Assembly: GCF_900660755.1 (NCBI RefSeq)
Contig: NZ_LR215050.1
Coordinates: 1,178,001 to 1,242,000 of the forward strand
Direction: 5' to 3'
DNA from: Acholeplasma hippikon
Lineage (GTDB): Bacteria > Bacillota_I > Bacilli_A > Acholeplasmatales > Acholeplasmataceae
Length of the DNA: 64,000 bases
The position numbers and the translations under genes were made by a program. Below, in pieces: positions 1 through 8,953 of this stretch (positions are counted from its first letter, which is position 1; the number at the start of each line of letters is the position of its first letter). The notes under the pieces were generated by a model. It searched no databases. It was given only the letters and a program-made list of their open reading frames with translations, and was not told where the DNA came from.

Positions 1-1570
1 TTTCTAATTGGCTTGTGAAATCATAGAAGAACTTAGAGTGTTCTAAACTACATTCTCCTGTACGTAGACGAATAACGTGATTATTTTCGAAGTCTGATTT
101 ACTCTTATCTATAACATATTCTAATACAGATAATTCATTTAACTTTTCAACGGCATCATTTTGATAAATGTCTTCAGCTAAATCATACATTAATAAAACT
201 TGGTCAGTCATTTGATTTAATTCAGATTCTGCTGCACCAGAGAACTTAGAACCAACCTCAACCATTTCTTCAACGATTAAAATGAAGTTATGTGCGTGGT
301 CGGCTATACGTTCTAAGTCATTAATTAAGTGATATAATTTACCAATTTCTAATTCATCTTTATAACTTAGATGTTCACCTGATAATTTAACTAAATATAG
401 CGAGATAGCGCCATTTAAGAAGTCAATTGTCTCTTCGTTCTTTTTCACAATATCAGGATTAATTGGTGTTTGAGATTTAATCGATTGGAAAGATAAAATT
501 AAGTTTTCTTTTGTTAAATCAAACATGCGTTTAACTTCTTTATGAAGAGCTGTTAAAGCAAACGATGGTGTGACTAATAATTTTTCATCAATAAATTGTA
601 AATTCATACTTGCAAGACTTGTTGTATCATCTTTAATAATCTTTTTAGAGAATTTTTCTAATTGATTTACAAATAGAATTGCAATAAATGCTGTAGATAC
701 ATTGAAGAAGATTTGGAATAAAGCAACTTGGAAGTTTGGATTTACATTATTTAATAAGCCAACAATCTCATCTGTAAAGATCCATAAGATTGCAGTAAAG
801 ACGATTGTACCTAATAAATTAAATATTAATTGAATAAATGCTAAACGTTTAGCATTAGCATTACCACTTAAGGAAGCAATAATACCAGTTGAAGTTGTTC
901 CTACTTCAGCACCTAAGACAATATACAATGCATATTCAAGTGGAATGGTTTGACTAGAAACAAGAATAATAGCTAATCCAACCACTAAAGTAGAAGAGTT
1001 AACAAGTATTGTGAATAAAATACTTATGATAATCAATAAAACAGGAAAATTAACGGCTTGGAACGCACTAGAGATAAAATCCTTCATCTCTGGTGTTTGG
1101 AAAGAACTAGAGGCAAAATTCAAACCAATAAAAATTAATCCAAACCCAACAAAAATTTGAGCGAACTTTTTCGTTTTTGTTTTTTTAGCAAACATTTCCA
1201 TTAAGACACCAACAAGTGTAAATAATGATAAATAAATTGCATATTCAACTGTTGCAAAACTTGAAATCAGTGCGGTTAATGTGGTACCTATGTTTGCCCC
1301 TAGGACAATTGCGATTCCCTGAGCAAGCGATAGTAAATTAGCATTTAAAAATGAGATTGTCATGACTGTCACTAATGTACTTGACTGCATAACAGCTGTA
1401 ATAAATGCTCCAAAACCAAAGGACAAGAATCTATTATTAGAAACCTTAGAAAGACCTTTTTGCATGCGCTGAGATGATATATTTTCTAATCCTGCTGACA
1501 TCTGATGAATTCCAACTAAGAAGATAGCTAGTCCAGATAACAAGGATACGATACTAGTAATGATTTCCAT
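1..1570 (-). CDS. Na+/phosphate cotransporter, NptA/YjbB type (C-terminus cut by window edge)
   Basis: Likely a membrane transporter of the Na/Pi-cotransporter II family with a PhoU-like cytoplasmic C-terminal domain. Translating from the ATG at 1570 gives an N-terminal hydrophobic segment and the two family hallmarks, an early AVMQSSTLVT stretch and GANIGTTLTALISS. The part nearest the window edge is hydrophilic and helical as in PhoU-like tails (it contains RLRTGECSLEHS). The start is supported by AGGAG about 6 nt upstream. The frame stays open to base 1, so the last residues lie outside the window. It probably moves phosphate across the membrane using the Na+ gradient; the substrate is inferred from the family only. 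Confidence 0.85.
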   Translation of the reverse strand, partial: MEIITSIVSLLSGLAIFLVGIHQMSAGLENISSQRMQKGLSKVSNNRFLSFGFGAFITAVMQSSTLVTVMTISFLNANLLSLAQGIAIVLGANIGTTLTALISSFATVEYAIYLSLFTLVGVLMEMFAKKTKTKKFAQIFVGFGLIFIGLNFASSSFQTPEMKDFISSAFQAVNFPVLLIIISILFTILVNSSTLVVGLAIILVSSQTIPLEYALYIVLGAEVGTTSTGIIASLSGNANAKRLAFIQLIFNLLGTIVFTAILWIFTDEIVGLLNNVNPNFQVALFQIFFNVSTAFIAILFVNQLEKFSKKIIKDDTTSLASMNLQFIDEKLLVTPSFALTALHKEVKRMFDLTKENLILSFQSIKSQTPINPDIVKKNEETIDFLNGAISLYLVKLSGEHLSYKDELEIGKLYHLINDLERIADHAHNFILIVEEMVEVGSKFSGAAESELNQMTDQVLLMYDLAEDIYQNDAVEKLNELSVLEYVIDKSKSDFENNHVIRLRTGECSLEHSKFFYDFTSQLE

Positions 1571-2127
1571 ATAAACTCCTTTATTATTTAAATGTTAACC
1601 AAACTTATTATACATCAACTGAATAAAATGCAAGGAATTTTATAATGAAAACTATGAAAATAAAATCAATTTAGGTTGAAAGTGAATAATTAAACTACAA
1701 ATAGCTAGACTAATCATTTAGTTAAGTGAATCTAAAAAAATGGCTTAATAAAGCCAACGATATAAGTGGAAATTAACAGTAAAAATTCGTTCTGAAATTA
1801 GTTTTATCGCCTTAACAATTCAGTTAAAATAAGTTTAGTAGTTAAAATTCAATCAGTTTATATTTAACCATATATATTTATATATATGGTTATTTATTTT
1901 TTATAATGTCATAAGGTATGATACAGGTATAAATTTACTATACGCTAAAGTGATAAATCGATAACATGAAAAAGTGCTTTTTAAAAGGAGATACAATTAA
2001 ATTGAAAATTGAAAGAAAGTGAAAGTGATTTTCCATAAAAAAAGACTATTTGGCTATACAAAAACATTAACCTTATGAAAGATAAAAATGCTTGAAAGTT
2101 ATGTAAGCATTTACATGGTTGAATAAG
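1571..2127. other. Intergenic region without a recognisable gene; one strong hairpin
   Basis: About 560 bases between the divergent Na/Pi transporter and nrd operon. No ORF with a convincing ribosome binding site was found on either strand. The clearest structure is an 11-bp perfect hairpin at 1866-1891 (AACCATATATA arm, 4-nt loop) followed on the plus strand by a T-rich run, so it could end rightward transcripts, although no plus-strand gene is visible before it. Shorter hairpins lie at about 1742-1755 and at 2087-2112 (AAATGCTT arms). Confidence 0.5.
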
Positions 2128-2156
2128 TTGCAAATCACTTTTCTATCCCTTATAAT
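2128..2156 (+). promoter_or_regulatory. Sigma-A-type promoter of the nrd operon
   Basis: TTGCAA at 2128-2133 and TATAAT at 2151-2156 are separated by 17 bp. This is close to consensus and places the transcript start near 2163, about 115 nt before the nrdD start codon. Confidence 0.7.
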
Positions 2157-2191
2157 TCATCATACTCAATCATGACGGGGAATAAGGAAAA

Positions 2192-2236
2192 GCCAAATGC
2201 TTAATAATTTTTTATTAAGTAGCACTATGCTTTGGC
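2192..2236 (+). promoter_or_regulatory. Structured leader of the nrd operon
   Basis: Inside the predicted 5' leader, GCCAAATGC at 2192-2200 can pair with GCTTTGGC at 2229-2236. Inside that, CTTAATA and TATTAAG form an inner hairpin with a T-rich loop. It has no U-tract, so it is not a simple terminator. I do not recognise a known riboswitch or an NrdR box here. Confidence 0.4.
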
Positions 2237-2279
2237 GCCGATTAGTATTCCTAAACAATATGTGAAAAGGGGTATGGCC

Positions 2280-4568
2280 ATGTTACAAAAAATCAGAAAA
2301 CGTGATGGAAGAATCGTTCGATTCAACCAAGAAAAGATTCATGATGCAGTGCTTAAAGCATTTATAGCTGCTGGTAAAGATATTAAGAAGGTAGATGATG
2401 TTACAACAAGAGCACTCAAAAACATCGATATGAAATATAACGATGTCATTCCGACAGTTGAAAATGTTCAGGATGAAGTTGAGAGGGCACTTATTGGACT
2501 TAATCAAACCGAAGTTGCTAAAGCTTACATTCTATATCGTGAGGAACGCAATAGAGTAAGAGATAGAAATACTAGATTAATGCGTACATTTCATGACATT
2601 GCATTCTCTAAATCTACAGAGAGTGATCTAAAGAGAGAAAATGCAAACATCAATGGTGATACGCCGATGGGAGCGATGCTTAAATATGGTAGTGAAGGTG
2701 CAAAGGAGTTTAACAAGATATTTGTTTTAAATCCAAAGCACGCAAAAGCGCATGAGGAAGGATTAATCCATATTCATGACTTAGATTTCTTAACCTTAAC
2801 TTTAACTTGTTGTCAAATTGATTTAACTAAGTTATTTACAGGTGGATTCCAAACAGGTCATGGATCATTAAGAGAACCTCAGGATATTAAGACTTATGCA
2901 GCACTTGCATGTATCGCAATTCAATCAAACCAAAACGACCAACATGGTGGTCAAAGTATACCTAAGTTTGACTTCGATATGGCAGTAGGGGTAAGAAAAA
3001 CTTACATTAGACACTTCAAAAACAATTTAGCAAAAGCATTCAAATTCTATGGAATTGATTTAGATGCTAAAGAGTTAGTAACTAAAATTGAAGGAGTACA
3101 TCAAATTTCACCTAAATTAGGCGATAGAACGATTGATGCATATATCAAACCATATTTAGAAGATGAAATCGAAAAAGACCGTATTTTAGACTTTGCAACA
3201 AAAGAAGCACATGAAGAAACTGTAAGAGATACTTACCAAGCAATGGAAAGTTTAGTTCACAACTTAAACACAATGCATTCTAGAGCTGGTGCACAAGTAC
3301 CATTTTCTTCAATAAACTACGGTACAGATACATCAAATGAAGGTAGATTAGTTATTGAATCAATCTTAAAGGCAACTGATCGTGGATTAGGTAGTGGAGA
3401 AACTCCAATCTTCCCTATTCAAATCTTTAAGGTTAAGAAAGGTCTTAACTTTAAAGAAGGAGAACCTAACTATGATTTATTCCAATTAGCAATGAAAACT
3501 TCTGCTAAAAGATTGTTTCCCAACTTCTCATTCTTAGATGCACCATTTAATGCGAAGTATTACAAACCAGGTAATCCAGATACTGAGATTGCATATATGG
3601 GATGTCGTACAAGAGTTATCGCTAATGTATTCGACCCAGAAAGTGAAGTTGTTACAGGAAGAGGTAACTTAAGTTTTACTTCAATTAACCTTCCGCGTCT
3701 TGCAATCTTAAATAAAAAAGAAGAAGCATTCTTCGAAGCATTAGATGAAACGATGGATTTAGTGATTGAACAATTATTAGAAAGATTTGATATTCAAAAA
3801 GCACTTCATGTGTATAACTTCCCATTCTTAATGGGGCAAGGTGTATGGCTAGGTAGTGATAAATTAAATCCTGGTGATACGATTGAAGAGGTTATTAAAC
3901 ATGGAACGCTTGCGATAGGGTTTATTGGCCTAGCAGAAACATTAAAAGTCTTAGTTGGTAAGCACCATGGTGAATCAGAAGAAGCACAAGCTTTAGGTTT
4001 AAAGATTGTTTCATTCATGAGAGAAAAAATGGATAAAACAGCTCAACAATATAAATTAAACTTCTCACTGATTGCAACTCCAGCTGAAGGTTTATCAGGA
4101 AGATTTGTAAATATGGATAAGAAAAAGTTTGGTGTGATTGAAGGTGTTACAAACCATGATTTCTATACAAACTCATTCCATGTACCAGTCTACTATCCAA
4201 CAGAAGCTTTCCATAAGATTGATGTTGAAGCGCCATATCATGAATTAACAAACGGTGGACATATTACTTATATTGAATTAGATGGTAATCCACAAAATAA
4301 TTTAAAGGCCTTTGAAGCAATTATTAAATATATGGCTGAAAAAGGAATTGGATATGGATCAATTAATCATTCTGTTGACTATGATCCAGTATGTAAATAT
4401 GTAGGTATTATTAATGATGAATGTCCAAAGTGTGGAAGGAAAGAAACATTAGATCAGCCATTTGATAGAATCAGAAGAATCACAGGGTATTTAGTAGGTA
4501 CCTTGGATCGATTCAATGATGCAAAACGAAAAGAAGTCGAAGAACGTGTTAAACACTTCAAATCATGA
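2280..4568 (+). CDS. nrdD: Anaerobic (class III) ribonucleoside-triphosphate reductase
   Basis: A glycyl-radical enzyme that reduces ribonucleoside triphosphates to deoxynucleotides without oxygen. The 762-aa product starts with an ATP-cone regulatory domain (KIRKRDGRIVRFNQEKI, about residues 3-95) followed by the catalytic barrel. Near the C-terminus a CxxC zinc site (ECPKCGRK) precedes the glycyl-radical motif RRITGYL, with Gly at about residue 736. ATG 2280 is chosen because AAGGGG lies 7 nt upstream; ATG 2274 is too close to it and the upstream extension to 2232 has no Shine-Dalgarno. It needs activation by NrdG, whose gene overlaps its 3' end. Confidence 0.95.
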   Translation: MLQKIRKRDGRIVRFNQEKIHDAVLKAFIAAGKDIKKVDDVTTRALKNIDMKYNDVIPTVENVQDEVERALIGLNQTEVAKAYILYREERNRVRDRNTRLMRTFHDIAFSKSTESDLKRENANINGDTPMGAMLKYGSEGAKEFNKIFVLNPKHAKAHEEGLIHIHDLDFLTLTLTCCQIDLTKLFTGGFQTGHGSLREPQDIKTYAALACIAIQSNQNDQHGGQSIPKFDFDMAVGVRKTYIRHFKNNLAKAFKFYGIDLDAKELVTKIEGVHQISPKLGDRTIDAYIKPYLEDEIEKDRILDFATKEAHEETVRDTYQAMESLVHNLNTMHSRAGAQVPFSSINYGTDTSNEGRLVIESILKATDRGLGSGETPIFPIQIFKVKKGLNFKEGEPNYDLFQLAMKTSAKRLFPNFSFLDAPFNAKYYKPGNPDTEIAYMGCRTRVIANVFDPESEVVTGRGNLSFTSINLPRLAILNKKEEAFFEALDETMDLVIEQLLERFDIQKALHVYNFPFLMGQGVWLGSDKLNPGDTIEEVIKHGTLAIGFIGLAETLKVLVGKHHGESEEAQALGLKIVSFMREKMDKTAQQYKLNFSLIATPAEGLSGRFVNMDKKKFGVIEGVTNHDFYTNSFHVPVYYPTEAFHKIDVEAPYHELTNGGHITYIELDGNPQNNLKAFEAIIKYMAEKGIGYGSINHSVDYDPVCKYVGIINDECPKCGRKETLDQPFDRIRRITGYLVGTLDRFNDAKRKEVEERVKHFKS

Positions 4569-5061
4569 AATTAGATTAAATGATATGATTTCTGATTCCA
4601 TCGTTGATGGATTTGGATTAAGGTTCGTTATCTTCACACAAGGATGTAAGTTAAGATGTCTAAATTGTCATAACCCTAAAACACATGATTTAAATGGTGG
4701 AAAGATGGTAAATTTAGATGAAATTCAAAGACTATGGAGAAAAAATCCAATTATCCACGGCATCACAATTAGCGGTGGTGAACCATTCTTACAACCTGAA
4801 AGTGTAAGTGAATTAGTTAGACGAGCAAAAGCTGATGGTTTAGATGTCATTTGTTATAGCGGGTATACTTATGAAGCCTTGAGAAAGCGAGAATGTAAGT
4901 CTACAAATCAGATTTTAGATAAAGCAGATTATTTAATTGATGGACCATATATCCATCAATTAAGAAATCTAAACCTCTTATTTAGAGGAAGCAGTAATCA
5001 AAGAATAATTGACTTAAGAAAAACGAAGGAATTAGGTCAAATTGTTTTGTATCAAGAATAA
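4516..5061 (+). CDS. nrdG: Anaerobic ribonucleotide reductase-activating protein (radical SAM)
   Basis: Radical-SAM enzyme that installs the glycyl radical on NrdD. The Fe-S cluster motif CKLRCLNC (CxxxCxxC) follows the family-typical DSIVDGFGLRFVIFTQG, and GGEP is the SAM-binding motif. The start is uncertain: ATG at 4516/4519 would overlap nrdD by about 50 nt, and GTG 4546 is an alternative. Conserved sequence begins only at NHEIRLNDMI, just past the nrdD stop, so a start close to the nrdD end is also possible. Either way the two genes appear translationally coupled. Confidence 0.92.
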   Translation: MMQNEKKSKNVLNTSNHEIRLNDMISDSIVDGFGLRFVIFTQGCKLRCLNCHNPKTHDLNGGKMVNLDEIQRLWRKNPIIHGITISGGEPFLQPESVSELVRRAKADGLDVICYSGYTYEALRKRECKSTNQILDKADYLIDGPYIHQLRNLNLLFRGSSNQRIIDLRKTKELGQIVLYQE

Positions 5062-5073
5062 GGAGAGAGAATT

Positions 5074-5442
5074 ATGCTTGTTGTATTTGATAGTTTGACT
5101 GGTCAAACAAAAAGATTTGCTAACAACTTAGGTTTTAATACAGTCCACGTCAAATTATATGAGGAAACTGATGATGATATATTTTTGGTTACAAGAAGTA
5201 TTAACTTTGGACAAATTCCAGAAACAACAAAAGACTTCTTAGAAAACTATAAGCATAAAGTTATAGGTTGTGCAGTCTCAGGCAATATGAACTGGGGGGC
5301 AAACTTCGGTATGGCAGGCGTAAAAATAGAAAATATATACAAAATTCCATTGGTTAAGAAGTTTGAAGGTTCTGGTTTTAAATCAGATGTTGAATTTGTT
5401 AAAAATTGGATATTAGAGAAAACGAAGAAAGAGGATAAGTGA
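5074..5442 (+). CDS. nrdI: Flavodoxin-like ribonucleotide reductase maturation protein
   Basis: NrdI is a small flavoprotein that helps assemble the metal/tyrosyl-radical cofactor of NrdF. The 122-aa product begins with the FMN phosphate-binding strand-loop LVVFDSLTGQTKRFANNL and continues with the typical SGNMNWGANFGMAG region. GGAGAG lies just before the ATG. It lies 12 nt after nrdG and directly before nrdE, the usual nrdIEF order, so the aerobic module has been joined to the anaerobic nrdDG pair in one operon. Confidence 0.93.
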   Translation: MLVVFDSLTGQTKRFANNLGFNTVHVKLYEETDDDIFLVTRSINFGQIPETTKDFLENYKHKVIGCAVSGNMNWGANFGMAGVKIENIYKIPLVKKFEGSGFKSDVEFVKNWILEKTKKEDK

Positions 5443-5444
5443 GT

Positions 5445-7547
5445 ATGGATCAAAGAAAAGATATAATTCCTGAGTGGATAATTCTAAACAATCAAGTAAT
5501 TGATGAAAATGGAGAATTAAGAGATATTGATAAAGATAAGGCAGCAGCGAAAAGTTACTTCCTTAATGAAATTAATAAGAAGACTCAATTCTTCCATTCA
5601 TTAGAAGAAAAGTTAGAATATTTAATTGAAAATAATTACTATGAGAAGGAATTTTTAGAAAAATACACGATGGAACAAATCCAAACCGTATTTGATATTG
5701 CATACGCTGCAAAATTCCGTTTTCCAACTTACATGGGTGCATTTAAGTTCTATAATGATTATGCCCTTAAGTCTCGCGATGGTAAAAACTTCTTAGAACG
5801 CTATGAAGATCGTTTAGCAATAAACGCACTTTACCATGCAAACGGAGATTTTGATAAAGCACGTGGATTAATTCGTTTATTAATTCAACAAGACTTTACA
5901 CCAGCAACGCCTACACTATTAAACACAGGTAAGAAGATGCGTGGTGAATTTGTTTCATGTTTCTTACTGGAAGCAGGAGATTCATTAAATGATATCTCAA
6001 GGATCTCAGAATTCTCAATGCAACTATCTAAGGTTGGTGGAGGGGTTTCAATCAATCTATCAAACCTGCGTGCTAAAGGTGAGGCAATTAAAGGCATTCC
6101 TAACGTTTCTAAAGGTGTTGTAGGGGTAGCAAAACTATTAGATAACAACTTTAGATATGCTGACCAAATGGGTCAAAGAACGGGTGCTGGAGCGGTTTAC
6201 CTAAATGTATTCCATGCTGACATTGAAGACTTCTTATCAACTAAGAAGTTAAATGCGGATGATGATATTCGTGTAAAAACTTTATCAATGGGTGTGGTTA
6301 TCCCTGATAAATTTATTGAACTTGCTAGAGAAAATAAAGATATGTATGTGTTCTACCCACATACTGTATTCCAAGAATATGGATTAGATTTCGCAGATGT
6401 TTCTATTGATATGAATAAATGGTATGACATCTTAGCGGATAATCCAAAGGTCAGAAAACGTAAGGTAAATCCAAGAAAAATCCTTGACATGATAGCATCA
6501 CTTCAAGGCGAATCAGGATATCCTTATATCATGTTTAGTGATAACGTAAATAAAGTAAACCCATTAGATAGACCAGTTAAGTTCTCAAATCTATGTACTG
6601 AAATCTTACAACCAACCATTACATCTCACTATGGTGATTATGGTGCTGGTAATGATGAGATTGGAATGGATATCTCATGTAACTTAGCATCTGGACATAT
6701 GGGAAACATGATTAAACATAATACAATTAAAGAAACTGTATTTGCTGCAATGGATGTAATGAACTCTGTTTCTAATAATACAGATATTAAACATGTACCA
6801 GCTGTTGCAAAAGCAAATAGATTAAATCGTTCAGTTGGATTTGGTATTATGGGTCACCATGGTTTTATTGCTGAAAACTATATATTATATGGAAGTGAAG
6901 AAAACTTAGATTTAATCGATGTGTTCTTCAACATGGTTAACTACTATTCATTAGTACACTCAATGAATAAAGCTAAAGAAACTGGTGAAAAGTTCTATCG
7001 CTTTGAACAAAGTAAATATGCAGATGGTTCATACTTTGACGGACGAGGACAAATTCTACCTAAGACAGATAAAGTGAAACAAATCTTTAAAGATATTTAC
7101 ATTCCAACAGATAACGATTGGCTACAATTAAAAGAAGATGTCATGACTTATGGATTATATAACTCTCACCGTTTAGCAGTAGCGCCAAATGGATCAATTG
7201 GTTATATCATGTCTGCTACACCTTCATTAACACCAATCAAACAATTAGTTGAAGAACGTACTTATGGTAACTCAAAGACTTATTATCCAATGCCTGCATT
7301 AGATGTTGCATCATTTATGTATGAAACAGCTTATCGTATGGATAATTTTAAAGTGATTGATGTCATCGCAACCGCTCAAAAGCACGTTGACCAAGGTATC
7401 TCATTTGAATTATGTATTACATCAGATATTACAACAAGAGAACTTCAAAAATATTATTTATATGCACATTATCAAGGTATTAAAACACTTTACTACACAA
7501 GAACTCAAAAGTTAAAAATTGAAGAATGTGAATCATGTGCGGTCTAA
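5445..7547 (+). CDS. nrdE: Class Ib ribonucleoside-diphosphate reductase, alpha subunit
   Basis: Large catalytic subunit of the oxygen-dependent class Ib enzyme. The 700-aa protein contains the active-site cysteine segments FVSCFLLEAGDS and NLCTEI, and ends in CESCAV, the swinging C-terminal cysteine pair reduced by NrdH. GAGG at 5431-5434 is 10 nt before ATG 5445; a GTG at 5439 overlapping the nrdI stop is the alternative start. It works with NrdF (next gene) and is re-reduced by NrdH at the end of the operon. Confidence 0.95.
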   Translation: MDQRKDIIPEWIILNNQVIDENGELRDIDKDKAAAKSYFLNEINKKTQFFHSLEEKLEYLIENNYYEKEFLEKYTMEQIQTVFDIAYAAKFRFPTYMGAFKFYNDYALKSRDGKNFLERYEDRLAINALYHANGDFDKARGLIRLLIQQDFTPATPTLLNTGKKMRGEFVSCFLLEAGDSLNDISRISEFSMQLSKVGGGVSINLSNLRAKGEAIKGIPNVSKGVVGVAKLLDNNFRYADQMGQRTGAGAVYLNVFHADIEDFLSTKKLNADDDIRVKTLSMGVVIPDKFIELARENKDMYVFYPHTVFQEYGLDFADVSIDMNKWYDILADNPKVRKRKVNPRKILDMIASLQGESGYPYIMFSDNVNKVNPLDRPVKFSNLCTEILQPTITSHYGDYGAGNDEIGMDISCNLASGHMGNMIKHNTIKETVFAAMDVMNSVSNNTDIKHVPAVAKANRLNRSVGFGIMGHHGFIAENYILYGSEENLDLIDVFFNMVNYYSLVHSMNKAKETGEKFYRFEQSKYADGSYFDGRGQILPKTDKVKQIFKDIYIPTDNDWLQLKEDVMTYGLYNSHRLAVAPNGSIGYIMSATPSLTPIKQLVEERTYGNSKTYYPMPALDVASFMYETAYRMDNFKVIDVIATAQKHVDQGISFELCITSDITTRELQKYYLYAHYQGIKTLYYTRTQKLKIEECESCAV

Positions 7548-7559
7548 GGGGATAAAAAC

Positions 7560-8657
7560 ATGGCAGAGAAAATTAAAAGACTTGTTAAACAAAAAGTTGA
7601 AACACCTTATGAAGGTGCTAACTGGAATACCAATGAAGATGAGTATACTCAATCTTTTTATGAACAAAACTTAAGCCAATTTTGGCGTCCTGAAGACATT
7701 TCCCTTCAACCAGACTTAAACGTTTGGAGTGCATTAAGTGATGATATCAAATTAGCTTACGCAAGAAACTTATTAGTGTTAACGTTCTTAGATACTTATC
7801 AAGGTGATATTGGTATGCCAGTTGTAGGACGCAGCATTGATGAAAGATTCCATCAAAGAAAAGCTGTGATCAATTACATGGCAGCGATGGAAAATGCGAT
7901 TCATGCGAAAAGTTACTCTAATATCTTTATGACTTATATGACAACACCGGAGATTGATGATTTATTCCGTTGGGGTGAAAAACACGCTAACTTACAAAAC
8001 ATTATGAAGCTGATTGTTGGTGAATATAAAGCACTTGATAAAATGAATTATAAAAAACAATTCATGGAAGATGATCCATCATTTAATGAACGTGAATTTG
8101 AAGTTCAACAATGGAAGGCAATGGTTGCCTCAGTCTTCTTAGAAACTTGGTTATTCTACTCAGGTTTCTATTACCCACTATTTTTCTATGGTCAAGGTAA
8201 ACTCATGCAAGCGGGGGAAATTATTAACCTTATCTTACGTGATGAATCAATCCATGGATTATATGTTGGTCGTCTAGCTCAAGAAATTTATGAAACATTC
8301 CCAGTTGACTTACAAGATGAACTTCAAGGATGGATGAATAAATTCTTACTTGATTTATATCATGAAGTTGGTGAATTAATTGAAAGTATTTATGATGCAG
8401 TAGAATTAACACATGATGTTAAAATCTTTGTTAGATATAATGCCAACAAAGCCTTAATGAACTTAGGGTTTGAACCATACTTTGAACATGAAGATGTTAA
8501 CCCAGTTGTCTTAAACGGTTTAAATACTGAAACAAAGACAATGGATAACTTCTCAATGAAGGGTAATGGTTACCAAAAGATGAAGAGTGAAATGTTAAAA
8601 GACTCTGATTTCTATTTTACAAATGAGAAAATTATTAAATTCGGAGAAGAAAAATGA
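7560..8657 (+). CDS. nrdF: Class Ib ribonucleoside-diphosphate reductase, beta subunit
   Basis: Radical-generating small subunit with a dimetal centre. Ligand-type motifs are visible (MENAIHAKSYS and RDESIHGLYVG, each with Glu and His). At 365 aa it is somewhat longer than the usual roughly 320-340 aa, mainly through N- and C-terminal extensions. It starts 12 nt after nrdE and its end overlaps the nrdH start by 4 nt (ATGA), so nrdF and nrdH are probably translationally coupled. Confidence 0.94.
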   Translation: MAEKIKRLVKQKVETPYEGANWNTNEDEYTQSFYEQNLSQFWRPEDISLQPDLNVWSALSDDIKLAYARNLLVLTFLDTYQGDIGMPVVGRSIDERFHQRKAVINYMAAMENAIHAKSYSNIFMTYMTTPEIDDLFRWGEKHANLQNIMKLIVGEYKALDKMNYKKQFMEDDPSFNEREFEVQQWKAMVASVFLETWLFYSGFYYPLFFYGQGKLMQAGEIINLILRDESIHGLYVGRLAQEIYETFPVDLQDELQGWMNKFLLDLYHEVGELIESIYDAVELTHDVKIFVRYNANKALMNLGFEPYFEHEDVNPVVLNGLNTETKTMDNFSMKGNGYQKMKSEMLKDSDFYFTNEKIIKFGEEK

Positions 8658-8914
8658 GTGTAATTTTATTAACTAAAAACGATTGTCCACAATGTAACCA
8701 ACTAAAAATGTTTTTAAAGTTTGGACTAAATGGTAAATATGATAGTGATATCCAAATTGTTAACAAAGAAGCCAATACTGAAGAATTTGAGAAATTAACA
8801 AGTCAATATGGCGTCTTAACATTACCTACATTTATTGCAGGTGATGATGTATTATCTAAAACTCAACCAACACCAGTGGTTGCGTTCTTAGAAAAACATA
8901 TTGGTAAAAAATAA
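8654..8914 (+). CDS. nrdH: Glutaredoxin-like electron donor NrdH
   Basis: Small thioredoxin-fold redoxin of 86 aa with the active site CPQC at residues 11-14 and the cis-Pro segment TLPTF. It supplies electrons to NrdE. It is the last gene of the operon and is followed by a strong terminator at 8918-8953. Confidence 0.9.
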   Translation: MSVILLTKNDCPQCNQLKMFLKFGLNGKYDSDIQIVNKEANTEEFEKLTSQYGVLTLPTFIAGDDVLSKTQPTPVVAFLEKHIGKK

Positions 8915-8917
8915 AAG

Positions 8918-8953
8918 AAAAATAAGGCAATCCTTGTGGATTGCCTTATTTTT
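8918..8953. terminator. Bidirectional terminator between nrdH and the GH18 gene
   Basis: A 13-bp or longer GC-containing stem (AATAAGGCAATCC with its complement, loop TTGT) is flanked by A/T runs on both sides. It ends the nrd operon on plus and the convergent GH18 gene on minus. The stop codon of the GH18 gene lies inside the right arm. Confidence 0.9.

Noticed and set aside
2163-2279. A 2'-deoxyguanosine or purine riboswitch before the nrd operon, as known in Mesoplasma florum
   Set aside because: The conserved purine-riboswitch core (three-way junction with the characteristic loops) is not present; only a simple nested hairpin is seen.
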